This document shows positions 43,954 to 55,164 of a stretch of 64,000 nt of DNA, piece after piece. The notes below the pieces were generated by a model. It was not told the DNA's origin and did no database searches. It saw only the letters and a list, made by a program, of their open reading frames with translations. This stretch comes from Scenedesmus sp. ARA3. Taxonomy: Eukaryota; Chlorophyta; Chlorophyceae; Sphaeropleales; Scenedesmaceae. The stretch's first letter is position 1; every line of letters begins with the position of its first letter. Where the stretch lies: assembly GCA_004335835.1 (NCBI GenBank), contig RWJK01001463.1, positions 37,982 through 101,981 on the forward strand, in the 5' to 3' direction. Made by a program: the position numbers and the translations under genes.

Positions 43954-45339
43954 CTGCAGATGTGTATGCTGCAGCAGACAAGATCAAGGCCGGAGGCGGC
44001 ACGGTAAGCGGCTGCTGTTGTCTACCTGTCAACATGCTCGCACCTGCACACTCATGATCATGACTACTGCACGCCTTTGCCTGTGGCAGCTGCAGCCCAT
44101 CGCACACATGCGGCTGCAATGAGGAGTGATGAATGCTGGGCAGCGCATCTGTAGTACTTGCGCGGCATTGCACACTGCAGCGTATCAACAATGCAGCGTC
44201 ATACATTGCATACCCGTACCCTGTGCACGCAGATCACGCGCGAGGCTGGCACCGTGAAGGGCGGCAGCCCATGCACCCATGCTTCACCTGAGCTGCATGC
44301 ACACCCATGGCTTGTGCTGCATACCCGCAGATCACGCGGGAGGCCGGCCCCGTGAAGGGCGGCAGCCCATGCACCCACGGGTCTGCTGAATTGCTTCTGC
44401 TTGCACACATGGCTTGTGCCTATTGCTATTGTGATGCATGCCTGTTTGTTGTGCCAGCAGGTCATGTGTGAGACCAGCCTCGTGAAAGGCGGCAGCCCAA
44501 GCACCCATCAGCCGCCTGAGCGTCTTCGCTTGCACACATGTACTTCGTCCTTACACATGCCTTGTGCATATTGCTCTCGCCACTGTTTTGATGTGCCCGC
44601 AGATCACGCGCGAGGCCGGCCCCGTGAAGGGCGGCAGCACGGTCATCGCCTTTGCCAAGGACCCCACCGGTTACATGTGGGAGCTCATCCAGCGCAAGGA
44701 GACACAGGAGCCGCTGTGCCAGGTGTGTGCAGACAGTGCTGGCCTCACCAGGCGCTAGCTGCTAGGTTTCAGCAGCTGGGTCTTATGTACAAGCTGTTTA
44801 GCTGCCAGCAGACACAGGAGCCGCTGTGCCAGGTGCGTGCAGACAGTGCTGGCCTCACCAGGCGCCAGCTGCTAGGCTCCAGCAGCTGCGTTCCAGCTGC
44901 TGGGTCTTTAGGTACTAGGTGTTAAGCTGCCAGCAGACCAAGGAGCTGCTGTGCCAGGTGAGCGGGGCGGACAGTGCGGGGCGGGCTACGCCCCAGCTGC
45001 TAGGTTCCAGCTGCCCAGTGCTAGCTGCTGGGACTCCCGACTACTGTGTTTCAGCTGCTAGGTTTGAGCTGCTAGGGTTCATCTACAAGGTTCCAGGGTG
45101 CCAGGCTCCAGCTGTGCGCAGCGAACCGACTGCACTTTGGCTGCTTTCCAGCAGTACTAGCATCTCAGTATGCTGCTTCATGTTATAAGCCCCCACTATG
45201 CCCGGCAAAGGCAGCCTATGTTGTGTTACGCCAGTGACTCAACAGTACCAAATACAATCATCACCGCCAGCTCCGTCAGGTTGCAGAGTGTTGGCGCGCA
45301 AGCACGGTCCTGGGCTGAAGCACACTGCTGTAACATGAC

Positions 45340-45380
<41 letters not shown>

Positions 45381-48326
45381 GGCAGGTGATGCTGCGTGTG
45401 GGTGACCTGCAGCGCAGCATTGACTACTTCACCAAGGTGCTGGGCATGAAGCTGCTGCGCACCAGGTGGGCGGATGGGCAGGCAGCAGCAGCAGCAGTGC
45501 CCTGCGTGCTTTGCAGCAGCAGCAGCAGCAGCAGCAGCATTAGTGCAAGGTGCTGGGCATGAAGCTGCTGTGCACCAGGTGGGCGGAGGGCAGGCAGCAG
45601 CTGCTGCTGCTGCACAGCAGCATATGCTTGGATGCTTTGCCGAAGTACACCTGCATCTGCCGAAGCACAGGTGACCTGCCTGTGCTGCCCGCAGGGACCT
45701 GCCTGAGTTCAAGTACACTTTGGATTTCCTGGGCTACGGCCCTGAGGGATCTCTTGATCTCTTGCGCTCTTTGAGAGCGGGCAGTGCCTGACCACTGTCG
45801 ATGCCACTGTTGCTGCCTGCCTGCAGGGACGTGCCTGAGTACAAGTACACGCATGCCTCCCTCGGCTACGGCCCTGAGGAAGCGTTTTTCAGCACATTTT
45901 GCCAGTGCGCAGTGCCTGACCGCAGCTAACCTCAATGATGCTAATATTGCTGCCTGCCTGCAGGGACGTGCCTGAGTACAAGTACGCGCTGGCCTTCCTG
46001 GGCTACGGCCCTGAGGAGGACAACTGCGTGCTGGAGCTGACCACAGCTGCCCCCACTGCCGCTGCCTGCATGCTGGGATGTGCCTGAGCACAGGTACACC
46101 TACCTCTGCCGCCCGCAGGGACGTGCCTGGTTACATGCATGCGCCTGAACCGCTGCTTGCTCTCTTCTACCGCCTGCCCGCAGGGACGTGCCTGACTACA
46201 AGTACACGCTGGCTTTCCTGGGCTACGGCCTCGAGGCATTTCTTTGCGAGCGCAATTTTTGCCAGTGGGCAGTGCCTGACCACAGCTAACCCCAATATTG
46301 CTGCCTGCCTGCAGGGGTGTGCCTGAGTACAGGTACACCTGCTTCTGCCGCTTGCAGTGACATGCCTGACTACAAGCATGTGCAACAACGCGTTGTGCAT
46401 GTGCGTGAACTGCTGCGTGCCCTCTGCTGCCTGGCTGCAGGGATGTGCCTGACTACAAGTACACGCTGGCCTTCCTGGGCTACGGCCCTGAGGAGGACAA
46501 CTGCGTGCTGGAGCTGACCTACAACTACGGCAAGACTGAGTACGCCAAGGGCAACGCATACGCACAGGTGCGTTTATGCATAGGTATGTTTTGTGTTGAT
46601 GCACAGGTATGGCCCTGCTATGGTGCATGACCTACAATTATGGCATGACCGAGTATGTAAAGGGCAACCCATACGCACAGGTGCGTTTATGCACATGTGT
46701 GTTTGTACGCAGGTGTGTTGGTGTTCGTATGCGCGTATGTGTTTGTCCACAGGTATGGTTGTGCTGCTGCACAGGCATGCCGGGTGTATGGGTGTTGATG
46801 CACGGTGTGCGGGGCTGTTTGTGTCAGAGCAGTGTCTGCAGGTGGTGCTGAGCACCACAGGCATTGGCACAAGGCTGAGACCAGGCAGCGGGCAGCAGAA
46901 GCTGTTTGGCGGGTTTGGTGTGGTGCGATGCTGTAGCCCTCGCTTTGCTTGAGCTGACCCAAAACTACGGCCTGACCGAGTACAGTAAGGGCAACACATA
47001 TGCACAGATGCGCATGTGTCTTGTTGGTGCATAGGTGTGTTGGGGTTAGTGTGCGTGCATGTCTTGGTGCGCAGCTGTGTTGGTGTGCGGGTGTGCAGGT
47101 GTGTTTGTACACAGGTGTGTGTTGATCCGCATGTGCCGGGGTGTGTTTGTACACAGGTGTGTGTTGATCCGCATGTGCCGGGGTGTGGTTGTGCACAGGT
47201 GTGTGTTGATCCGCATGTGCCGGGGTGTGGTTGTGCACAGGTGTGTGGGTGGGTTTGTGCACCGGTGTGTTTATGTCAGTGTTGTCCGCAGGTGGCGCTG
47301 GCAGCGGAGAGCAGACGCTGTGTGGCGTGTTTCGTTTGGTGTGGTGCGGCGGCCGTCGTTTTGCTGGAGCTGACCTACAACCACGGCAAGACTGAGTACG
47401 GCAAAGGCAGACCATATGCACAGGTGCGCAGGTGCGCGGCTGTGATTGTGATTATGCACAGGCATGCAGGGGGTGTTTGGGTCGGCAGGTGGCGCTGAGC
47501 TCAACGGGCATTGGCACATGGCTGAGACCAGGCAGCGGGGAGCAGAAGCTGTGTGGCATGTTTGGTGTGTTGTGATGCTATAGCTCTCGCTTTGCTGGAG
47601 CTGACCTACAACTACGGCAAGACTGAGTACGCCAAGGGCAACGCATACGCACAGGTGCGCGTGTGCATAGGTCTGTTTTGTGTTGATGCACAGGTATGGC
47701 CCTGCTGTGGTGCATGACCTACAACTAGGGCAAGACGGAGTACGCCAAGGGCAACGCATACGCATATGTGTGGGGGGTGTTTTGTGTGCACAGGTGTGTT
47801 TGCGCACAGGTGTGTTTGTGCACAGGTGTGGTTTGTGCGTAGGTGTGTTTGTGCTGATGCACAGGTGTGCGGAGGTGTTTGTGTCAGCATCGTCTGCAGC
47901 TTGCGCTGAGCACCACAGGCATCGGCACACGGCTGAGACCAGGCAGCGGGGAGCAGAAGCTGCGTGGCTTGTTTGGTGTGGTGCGATGCTGTGGGGTCGC
48001 TGTGCTGCGTGTAGGTGGTGCCCAGCACATGGGACGTGTACAAGACCGCAGAGCAGATCAATGCAGCACCAGTGCTTCGCCACAGCAAGCATAATAACTT
48101 TTGCTGCCTATCACCTCGCCTGCAGGTGGCGCTGAGCACCAAGGACGTGTACAAGACCGCGGAGCAGATCCGGGCAGCAGGCGGCGCCATCAGCCGCGAG
48201 CCTGGGCCTGTGCCTGGCATTGGCACCAAGATTATGGCCACTATCGACCCTGACGGCTACAAGTGGGTGTTTGTTGACGAGGAGGACTTCAACAAAGAAC
48301 TGGAGGAGGCGGCAAAGCAGCAGTGA
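42338..48326 (+). CDS. GLX1: Glyoxalase I (lactoylglutathione lyase), two-domain plant type
   Basis: Converts the methylglyoxal-glutathione hemithioacetal to S-lactoylglutathione. Eight exons: 42338-42424, 42991-43111, 43474-43551, 43960-44003, 44603-44722, 45386-45465, 46441-46567, 48126-48326; 285 residues, phases all agree. Domain 1: [20 protein letters not shown], then [19 protein letters not shown] and MWELIQR, giving the expected metal ligands His, Glu, His, Glu. [16 protein letters not shown] links to domain 2: [43 protein letters not shown], with the plant-type ending. Domain 2 has VMLRV where domain 1 has LHAVYR, so the metal site is probably in domain 1 only (inference). In-frame ATGs at 42215, 42227 and 42236 would add a Ser/Arg/Pro-rich leader that could be an organelle transit peptide. 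Nearly every exon edge has echoes. Confidence 0.95.
42463..42626 (+). repeat. 21-bp tandem repeat in glyoxalase intron 1
   Basis: Eight copies of a 21-bp unit containing cccgatgcacagctgctg. The length is a multiple of three, so open frames pass through it; they are artefacts. Confidence 0.9.
44220..44602 (+). repeat. Three echoes of glyoxalase exon 5 5' end
   Basis: The acceptor plus [12 protein letters not shown] of exon 44603 is foreshadowed by three copies starting at about 44233, 44331 and 44461 ([26 protein letters not shown], and a third with [13 protein letters not shown]). All have an AG acceptor and the same frame. Confidence 0.9.
44723..45010 (+). repeat. Echoes of glyoxalase exon 5 3' end
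   Basis: ETQEPLCQ plus donor recurs at about 44812-44832 (donor GTGCGT) and 44936-44957 (TKELLCQ, donor GTGAGC). Shared intron text (agacagtgctggcctcaccaggcg) accompanies the first echo. Confidence 0.85.
45540..45600 (+). repeat. Echo of glyoxalase exon 6 3' end
   Basis: [11 protein letters not shown] plus donor GTGGGCGGA repeats the end of exon 45386-45465, about 115 bp downstream. Confidence 0.85.
45685..46440 (+). repeat. Six echoes of glyoxalase exon 7 5' end
   Basis: The acceptor and start of exon 46441 ([19 protein letters not shown]) are preceded by copies starting at about 45695, 45828, 45964, 46119, 46184 and 46315. The copy at 45964 extends furthest ([18 protein letters not shown]). 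Several keep AG and frame; the others have substitutions or early breaks. Confidence 0.9.
46595..47770 (+). repeat. Echoes of glyoxalase exon 7 3' end
   Basis: The exon end coding [18 protein letters not shown] plus donor GTGCG recurs near 46621-46685, 46949-47010, 47365-47425, 47596-47660 and 47708-47765. Variants include [13 protein letters not shown] and [14 protein letters not shown]. The copy at 47708 has a TAG inside; the others are open. Long gtgtgtttgtgcacaggtgt runs lie between them. Confidence 0.85.
46836..48125 (+). repeat. Echoes of glyoxalase last-exon 5' end
   Basis: Copies of the acceptor side of exon 48126 (CAG then VALST-like) occur near 46842, 47292, 47489, 47902 and 48015, interleaved with echoes of exon 7. 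The copy at 48015 retains DVYKTAEQI and is the closest to functional. Confidence 0.8.
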
Positions 48327-48760
48327 GGCGCTGTGTTGGCCTAGTGCAGCAGCAGCAGCAGCAGCAGCAGCTCTGCTGCTGCGTCGAGGTACTGGTGGCA
48401 ACAGCACAGGAGCAGAGGTGATGGCTACAAGTGGGTGTTTGTGGATGAGGAGAAAAGAGCTGCAGGAGGCGGCACAGCAGCAGTGAGGCGCTAGTGGCAG
48501 CAGCTGCATTGAGGGGTTGGTGGCAGCAGCGCAGCAGCAGAAGTGATGCAAGTGGTTGGTGTTAGTGGATGAGGAGGAAGTTAAACAAGGAGCTGCAGGA
48601 AGCAGCGAAGCAGCAGTGAGGCGCTGTGTTGATGGCCTGGTGCAGCAGCAGCAGCACGTAGGTGCTGGTGGCAGCAGCACAGCAGCAGAAGGTGTTCGTG
48701 GATGAGAAGGAGTTCAAAAAGAGCAGCAGGAGGCGACACAGCAGCAGTGAGATGTACTGG
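48327..48760 (+). repeat. Echoes of glyoxalase last exon beyond the stop codon
   Basis: The C-terminal coding end (YKWVFVDEE ... LEEAAKQQ, stop TGA, gaggcgct) is repeated downstream at about 48419-48492, 48548-48624 and 48692-48752, with increasing divergence. These copies carry stop codons and no splice role is evident. Confidence 0.85.
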
Positions 48761-50036
48761 TGCATGGCACACAAGCCAGGGAAGGGGGCGCCTTGCAGCG
48801 AAAGCTGCAGGCATCATGACATTAGTACAGCGCTGTACTGACAATGACCAGTAGCTTGAAGCAGGTACCTTGATCATATGTATTTGGTGTATTAATGCAT
48901 CGCCAAGTTTGCATGCCTTGATCCCATGCGTTGTGTTCAGAGCCTCAGTTTCACCAACTGGTGACTAGCCAGGTTGCTGTGGATGAATGGTCACATGGAT
49001 GTCACCGATTGGGTAATTGAGGAAATCATTCAGGTCTTGCTGATGAGCTGGTGACTAGCCTGTAGCAGAACTGCCAGTTCCAGTGGAACCTCATTATCCA
49101 AAGACCAGCCTATTTGTACGGTGCTCCGGAGGGGGTAACGTGTTGACGTTGCATTCCTTATGAGCGTGTGCAACGAGATGACTTGGGTCCTCCATCGTAT
49201 AAAAACACTCTCACAGGGAAATGATCAAGACTCCCTGCAAGCTGCCAGTGCATCAGCGCCGCAGCAACATCTTTTACATTTACAGCACGCGGTGAGCGCG
49301 GATTATTGCAAACACAGTGTGCGATGTACACATGGCAGACCATGTGTGCAGCTGCCTCCATGCAAGAGCACGTGTTACTAGCACCCCATCCTAGCCCAGT
49401 CACTGCACTGTGATTCATGGTTCAGAGCTGTTACCCAACAGCTGCCAGTGGCGCTCAGCACGCCAAGCCTTGCGGCATGTTGCAGGCACTGCCTGGCAGC
49501 CCCAGGTCGCACACACCACACATACCCAACAAAAGCTCACAAAACGTGCTTTAGTAGTCACGGAGAGCACTAGGGCTGATCACACCACCATTCAGCAGCA
49601 CAGACCACACTGTTCTGAAACAGTGTAACCCTAGACACACCAATGTCCTACCCTGCATAAGTGCAAACACAGGCCACAATTTTGCCCCTCGACACCATTG
49701 CACTGCCCCTGCAGCTCGCAATGTGCTGGTGCACCTAAGAGGCAGCTCATAAGTATGCCCTGTCACACTGGTACTTTGCAGCAGCAGCTGCAGATGCAGG
49801 TGCAGCCACACCGTCAGATAACGATTTCACCAGAATCCAGCAGCCATGTGCAACCCTTCACTGGCGCAGTAAACAATACGCTGATCACGGCACCCCAGCA
49901 CTACAAGTTTTATACCTGCCAGACCACACTACAGCTCTGCCGGGAGGTTTGCCGACCTCCTCTGCACTGCAATGCCACTTGACGGCACGCACCAGCTCCA
50001 GCAAGCTCCCGCCAGCTGCTGCGGCTTGCACTCAAA
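48761..50036. other. Convergent intergenic region
   Basis: Between the 3' ends of glyoxalase (+) and the 50,037 gene (-). No gene or array recognised. TTACA at 49273-49277 (TGTAA on the minus strand) could serve the minus gene but is about 760 bp away. Confidence 0.5.
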
Positions 50037-51398
50037 TCACTTGCCGCTGGTGTCTGTCACCGTGGCCAGGCCCACTGGCAGGCCGTAGTTGGCCCCGATC
50101 TGGTACGTGAAGCGCGGCCTCCAGCTCTTCCATTCGTACGTGCCCTGCGTGGCCGTCCTGTCTGCCACCACACTCACAGCATCTGGGATAGGCCTATCTA
50201 GCCTGCTGGCATCTATCGTGCCCTGCAGTGCCGTGGTGGTGACGGTGGTGTCGGCATTGACCGCCTCAGTGCCAGCCAGGGTCTCCAGTGCAGCCTTGGT
50301 CACACCTGCAAAGCAAACAAAGCAGATGACACAGTTGGTGAATGCCCTGCCGCAAGATGTCGCGGTGCGCTGCCCGTTCGCTCAGTGCAGGGGTTTGTAG
50401 CGGCGGCCGCAAGCGGGGCGCGGCCGCTGGCAGACACAGGCGCTGAGGCTTCTTTGTGTAACACCTCCTTAAACTGCTTGGACAAGCTTTTGGTGAGCAG
50501 ACTGTCAGGCGGCAAGAAGAGGTGGCAACAAAAGAATGCCGTGGTGCCAGCTATGTAGCTGACTTCCACTGCACCTGTGACATCCTGGCTGATGCAGAGG
50601 CATCAGACTGTAAGATGTGTTGTCCTCAGCAGGCGCATTGCGTCAAGAGCGACACTAGGCAGAGGCAGGCCGAACACATCATGCCAGCTGTGGCACTGGT
50701 TCACCGCATGGCGCACGGTGTTGCTGTGTTACCTTGGTTCCTGTTGCTGAAGGTGTCGGCCAGGAAGTCCAGCGTTGTCACACTACTGCCTGCATACGAG
50801 GCCGCGGGCTTGACCTGCAGCCACAACACAACGAGATGTGCAGCACACGGTGAAAGAGTTTTCTTGGTCACAAGCAGCATTCCAGGCGATCAGGCAGTGG
50901 ATGCAAAAGTCAGGCAGTGCGACTGGCAGCTGACAGCTTGACCTGCAGCGAAAAAGCGGCAGCGGCGGCGCAGCACACAACCAAGGAGTTTCTTTGAAGG
51001 GGGTAGCAGCCAGGCGGTCAGGTAATGAGCACACAACGCCAGAGCCAGGAAGTGTGACTGGCAGCTGACGCCCGTGCAACCTTATCAAGTCTGTTCAGCA
51101 CCGCAAGGTACTGCTGCAACAAGCAGCAGCTGTATGTACTCCGCATCAAACCTGCCATTGCTGTTAACGGCTGCAAACCTCAACATACTGCTGATCACTG
51201 GCGGGCGTTGCTGGTGACGAGCAATGGCAATGCTGCCTGCTGCTGGGCGGGCTGCTTCACCAATGCCTGTGTCATGCAGCTGCCCAGGTGTCTTTATACA
51301 CAGGCATGGCATCACCTGTGCGTATGGGTATGCGTTCTCCAAGCTGATGACTGCCGGCTGCGACTTGAGCAGCGAGGTCTTGTCACGGTCTGAGGACG

Positions 51399-51453
<55 letters not shown>

Positions 51454-54288
51454 GGAGCAGCTGATCAACTTTGCTAGCCTGGTGTTGACAGCCCGCTACG
51501 GCGTTGCTGCAATAGCACAGAGGCCTCCAGGGGCCTCTGTCAATGACCGTGTTCATGCTTCACCATGCCTCCTTCAATGACTGCTGGAACACTGCGCATT
51601 GGCACGCCATCCACCTCTAGCAAGCTTTGCTGGCCTGGATGAACCAGGTGCAGCGCAGATATGCGCTTGCAAGGCTGTTAGGAGGCAGCGGTGAGACGGT
51701 GCTCCTGCTTGCTGCAGCACAGGTGATGAACAAATTGAACCATGTGTGCGCATAATCCAACCATGCATGTTAGGATGTTAGCAACATGCATAATCAGCCT
51801 GGTGGTGATGCTGTCAGGCTGCTGGCTGCCCAGCCCACCTGAGCACACCACGCCCTCACTGGGCTGGCAGAACGGCAGCGCGTAGTCATCCAGGTCGCCA
51901 ACAAACACCCTGGGCAGGCCATCACCGCTGCCACTGCCACTGCCACCAGAGCCGCCACCGGGGCTAGCAACAGCTGCGGCCTGACCAGGGGCGCTCTGGC
52001 GCACTGCAGGGCCTCCCTTGCGGCCCAGGGCGCGCTGCCGCTGCCCAGCACGGCCCTGCTGCTGCTGCTGCTGCTGGCGGCGGCTGCGCGCCTGCTGCCG
52101 TGCTGCGCGCACGGCGGCCTCCTGAGTGGGGTCAGTTGAGTCTGATGCTGGTGCCTGGGAGTCGGGCTGGGGAGGGTTGAAGTCAGCTCCCACTGCGCTG
52201 GCAGCAGCGCCACTGCTTGACTGGGACTCGCCACTGCTGGCGGCAGCCTGCGGCAGCACAGAGAGCACGGCGGGCTGCAGTGACTGCATGAACCTGCTGC
52301 AGAGTGGTGCTTCAGTGTGTGTGCACAGCACTGAGTGTGCATGTGGGGTGAGAGAGGGGATGGGGTTCCTGCCGTGCTACGCGCAACTTGCTGGCATGGG
52401 TGCAGGGCATGTGACTCTGCCGTTTAAAGCTGTGCAGCTGCCAGGTAAAGGCGTATGCACACCGTCTGTTGACCGCAGGAGCCAACCAAGTGTCTCAGAC
52501 ACTTTCAGTGAAAGCCATTGACTTGGTGCAGTCAGTACAGGCGTGTTCATCAAGAGCTTTGTTTAAGTCCTACGGTGTGCATGCTCTAGCTGGCATCTCA
52601 GTCAACAGAAACGTACCGTTGTTGTGGCGCTTGTAACATTATCATTCACCACCAGCAGCTGCCTGCCAGGCTCATGAGTTGCTGCATCGCTGCTGGCGCC
52701 AAATGCGCTAATATTCACTGGTAAGGTGATCAGCAGGAGAGCCAATGTGCAGCAAGCTGCTGCTGTTGAGGCGCGCATGGCTTGGTCGCTGTCTCAACAC
52801 CGGTGTGCAGATGCTACACGACTGATTGAAAATAAGATTATGTTTTTGTTTGTTCGTATGTGGCTGAATCAGGTTAAACGCGCCTTCCAGCTCGTGCAGC
52901 GCATAAGCCAGCAATCCACCTCAACAAGAACTTCCTGCATACGCACAGTTGCGATGCAGCAGAGCGTCTGCGACTGCAAACAACCAGAAACAACGCGATG
53001 GAAAGACTTGAGTGATTCTTGTTTGAGGTATGCGGCCACCTCGGTGATGGTCCAAGGAAGCCTGCTCTTGGAAGAGCCGATGCGTGCTGCCACAGGAGCA
53101 GCATGAAGGCTTCCTGCTGTTAACGCAATGTTAAGCATTAGTTAAGGATTAGAATCACTTTTTAACGGCAAGTTTTGCTCCTGGCCGACCATGACCGAGT
53201 GGTGCTGGTGGTCAAGGCCGCGTGTTCCGCATTGCTGCCAACCTCCAAAGACTAGTGTAACGAATCGGTGCTGAGACATTTGGACCAACTTATGCTTACC
53301 AGGGAGCTTTTGTGTGTATCGCACTGGTGATCAGCACAGTCAACGACCTTGTACAGCTGTGTACTGCTGGCATCAATGATGCAAATTTGTAGTACCCCAA
53401 TGGCGCCTTTCAAGATCAGAGCGGCCAGAGATTGGTCAAAGCGCATATGCAAGCGCAGGGTGCAAGCTATCTGGCCATGTTCCAGACACCACTGCGTCCC
53501 TGACGTGCCATGCATTACATGCCACCTGAGGTACAGTAACAGTGTCCTGTTCGATACTGTCTCATGATTTGACGGGCACCGTGCACCAGTGACTCAACTA
53601 ACTGCTGCACTGCCTTTTCATTGGTATCCATCGGATCACGTGCGCCACTCGTGCATGCGCTTGTGACAAGCCTCTCTATAGCAGCAATGACGTACACCGT
53701 GTACTCACTGTGGGCCACAGAAAAGCATTTGGTTTTTGCCTTGCAAGGCATGCAGTGCAGGGCGAAGGTAGAAACACTGTTTCTTTCAAGTGCCCTGCTC
53801 TTCCTACTCGCTGCAGGCAGGGAATGGCCAGGTTGCTGCCTCCGCAGGCTCATTATCACTGCTGAGCAGGCATCACATGTTTTGAGGATGGGATCAGCCA
53901 ACCAGACTGGCAGCGTCAATCTCTGCGCAACTACAGCTACCCTCCTGTGGTCAGCTGCTCAACAAACTTGTCGACATCACCCGCATGCACCCACCTGATG
54001 CACCGCTGACTCAGCTTTGGAAGCACAAACTTCCAAGATTTGCCTGCAGCCTACGGCTAGAGTCACAACCTGTTGAGGCAGCACCACCCATGACTCGTGC
54101 TTTGAAAATGGATAGATAGATACATGTGGGTCCTGCCAGGTGCGGCACCATCTTAGACGTATGAGCCACAACAATGTGAACGCATGGTCTACGGCCAGAA
54201 AGTAAGAGAATGGACACCATAGCACATGCACTCTTGCACACGCATTTGGCATGCGCAGACTAAAAAAAACAACTGAGATCAGCGACAC
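50037..54288 (-). CDS. Unrecognised multi-exon protein
   Basis: The 3' exons are solid by phase: 51839-52293, 51316-51389, 50733-50814 and 50037-50305, ending VTDTSGK and TGA. The first of these codes FMQSLQPAVLSVLPQAA, a Ser/Gln/Gly-rich linker and GLPRVFVGDLDDYALPFCQ. Later landmarks are AVISLENAYPYAQ, VTTLDFLADTFSN, and WKSWRPRFTYQIGANYGLPV. Further upstream, likely exons code VNISAFGASSDAATHEPGRQ (about 52620-52717), TQWCLEHGQIACTLRLHMRF...DTHKSSL (donor GTAAGC at 53299), YTVYVIAAIERLVTSACTSG (about 53600-53707), LTLPVWLADPILKTCDAC (starting 53922) and VVTLAVGCRQILEVC (ending 53995). Junctions between 52293 and 53300, and the start, are unresolved; 54288 is only the first Met of an open frame. 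The alternation of Ser/Thr-rich strands and Leu/Ala helices suggests a large extracellular or membrane-surface protein (weak inference). A (CTG)n tract precedes exon 51389. Confidence 0.55.
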
Positions 54289-55164
54289 CCCACCTCAACG
54301 ACAACTTGATCCAGTTTTTGTCAACAGCTGTAGCAGTCGCTGCTGTACCTGCTGCTGCACGGCACTGGTTTAGCTAGCAACTTGTGGCTGCAGAAGGGGC
54401 AGGTGGCTCATTCCGGCTGCCAGTGCAGAGCAAGTCAGCGCAGGACAACCGCTTAACCATCACAGTTCCCCAGCATGCGGTGGACATGAGATTGATGACC
54501 ACTGCAAAGTGTCGTAGTAATTTTCACTTCTACAGCTATCTGACTGTTAGATGGTTTTGCAACCTGGGCGCTGGACATGCACCGTACCGTACGGTAGCGC
54601 ACCGTACCTGAGGCGGCAGCCTCATGCAAGGCAATGGGCAGGCAAGGGTGGATGCAGGGGGCTGTCTGCGCGAGCACCGCCTGCCCCTTTGAAGTTGACT
54701 TGGTTGTTCGAGGGCTGCCGCTGTCTTTTGTGCAAATCTTTTCAGATGGCAGTCCCGAGATGACACACCGCACGCTGCCGGCGCAGGAAAATGTGTGTCT
54801 GGGCGCTGGAGTGGCTTGGCAATGGTTGGGTTTGAAAAAGCATTGTGCAGGAACACACGGGACTGAGCAAGCCTCTGGTGTGTTTGGGCACCAACGCAGC
54901 TTGTAACGCCGCAGGCTGCAGGATTGCACAGGCACTGCTTATAACCACACATAGACACACAATCGTGTTTCAGCACAACGGCAGGCGAGCCCTCTCTGAG
55001 CATCAGCAGAGTATGGGCGGGGCCCCTCCTGGTCCAGCATTGCTGAAGGTGTGCAGCTGTACCATGTATCGCTTTAACTAATCTGTGTGGTCTAGGGTCA
55101 GCACGGCTGCAGCAGTTGTTGGTCCAACTGGTATCCAAGCTGCAAGATGCTGCCACTCCTTGTA
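54289..55164. other. Intergenic, about 0.9 kb
   Basis: Between two minus-strand genes. It includes a short palindromic cluster of gtac/cggt words at 54583-54606. No exon chain found. Confidence 0.45.
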
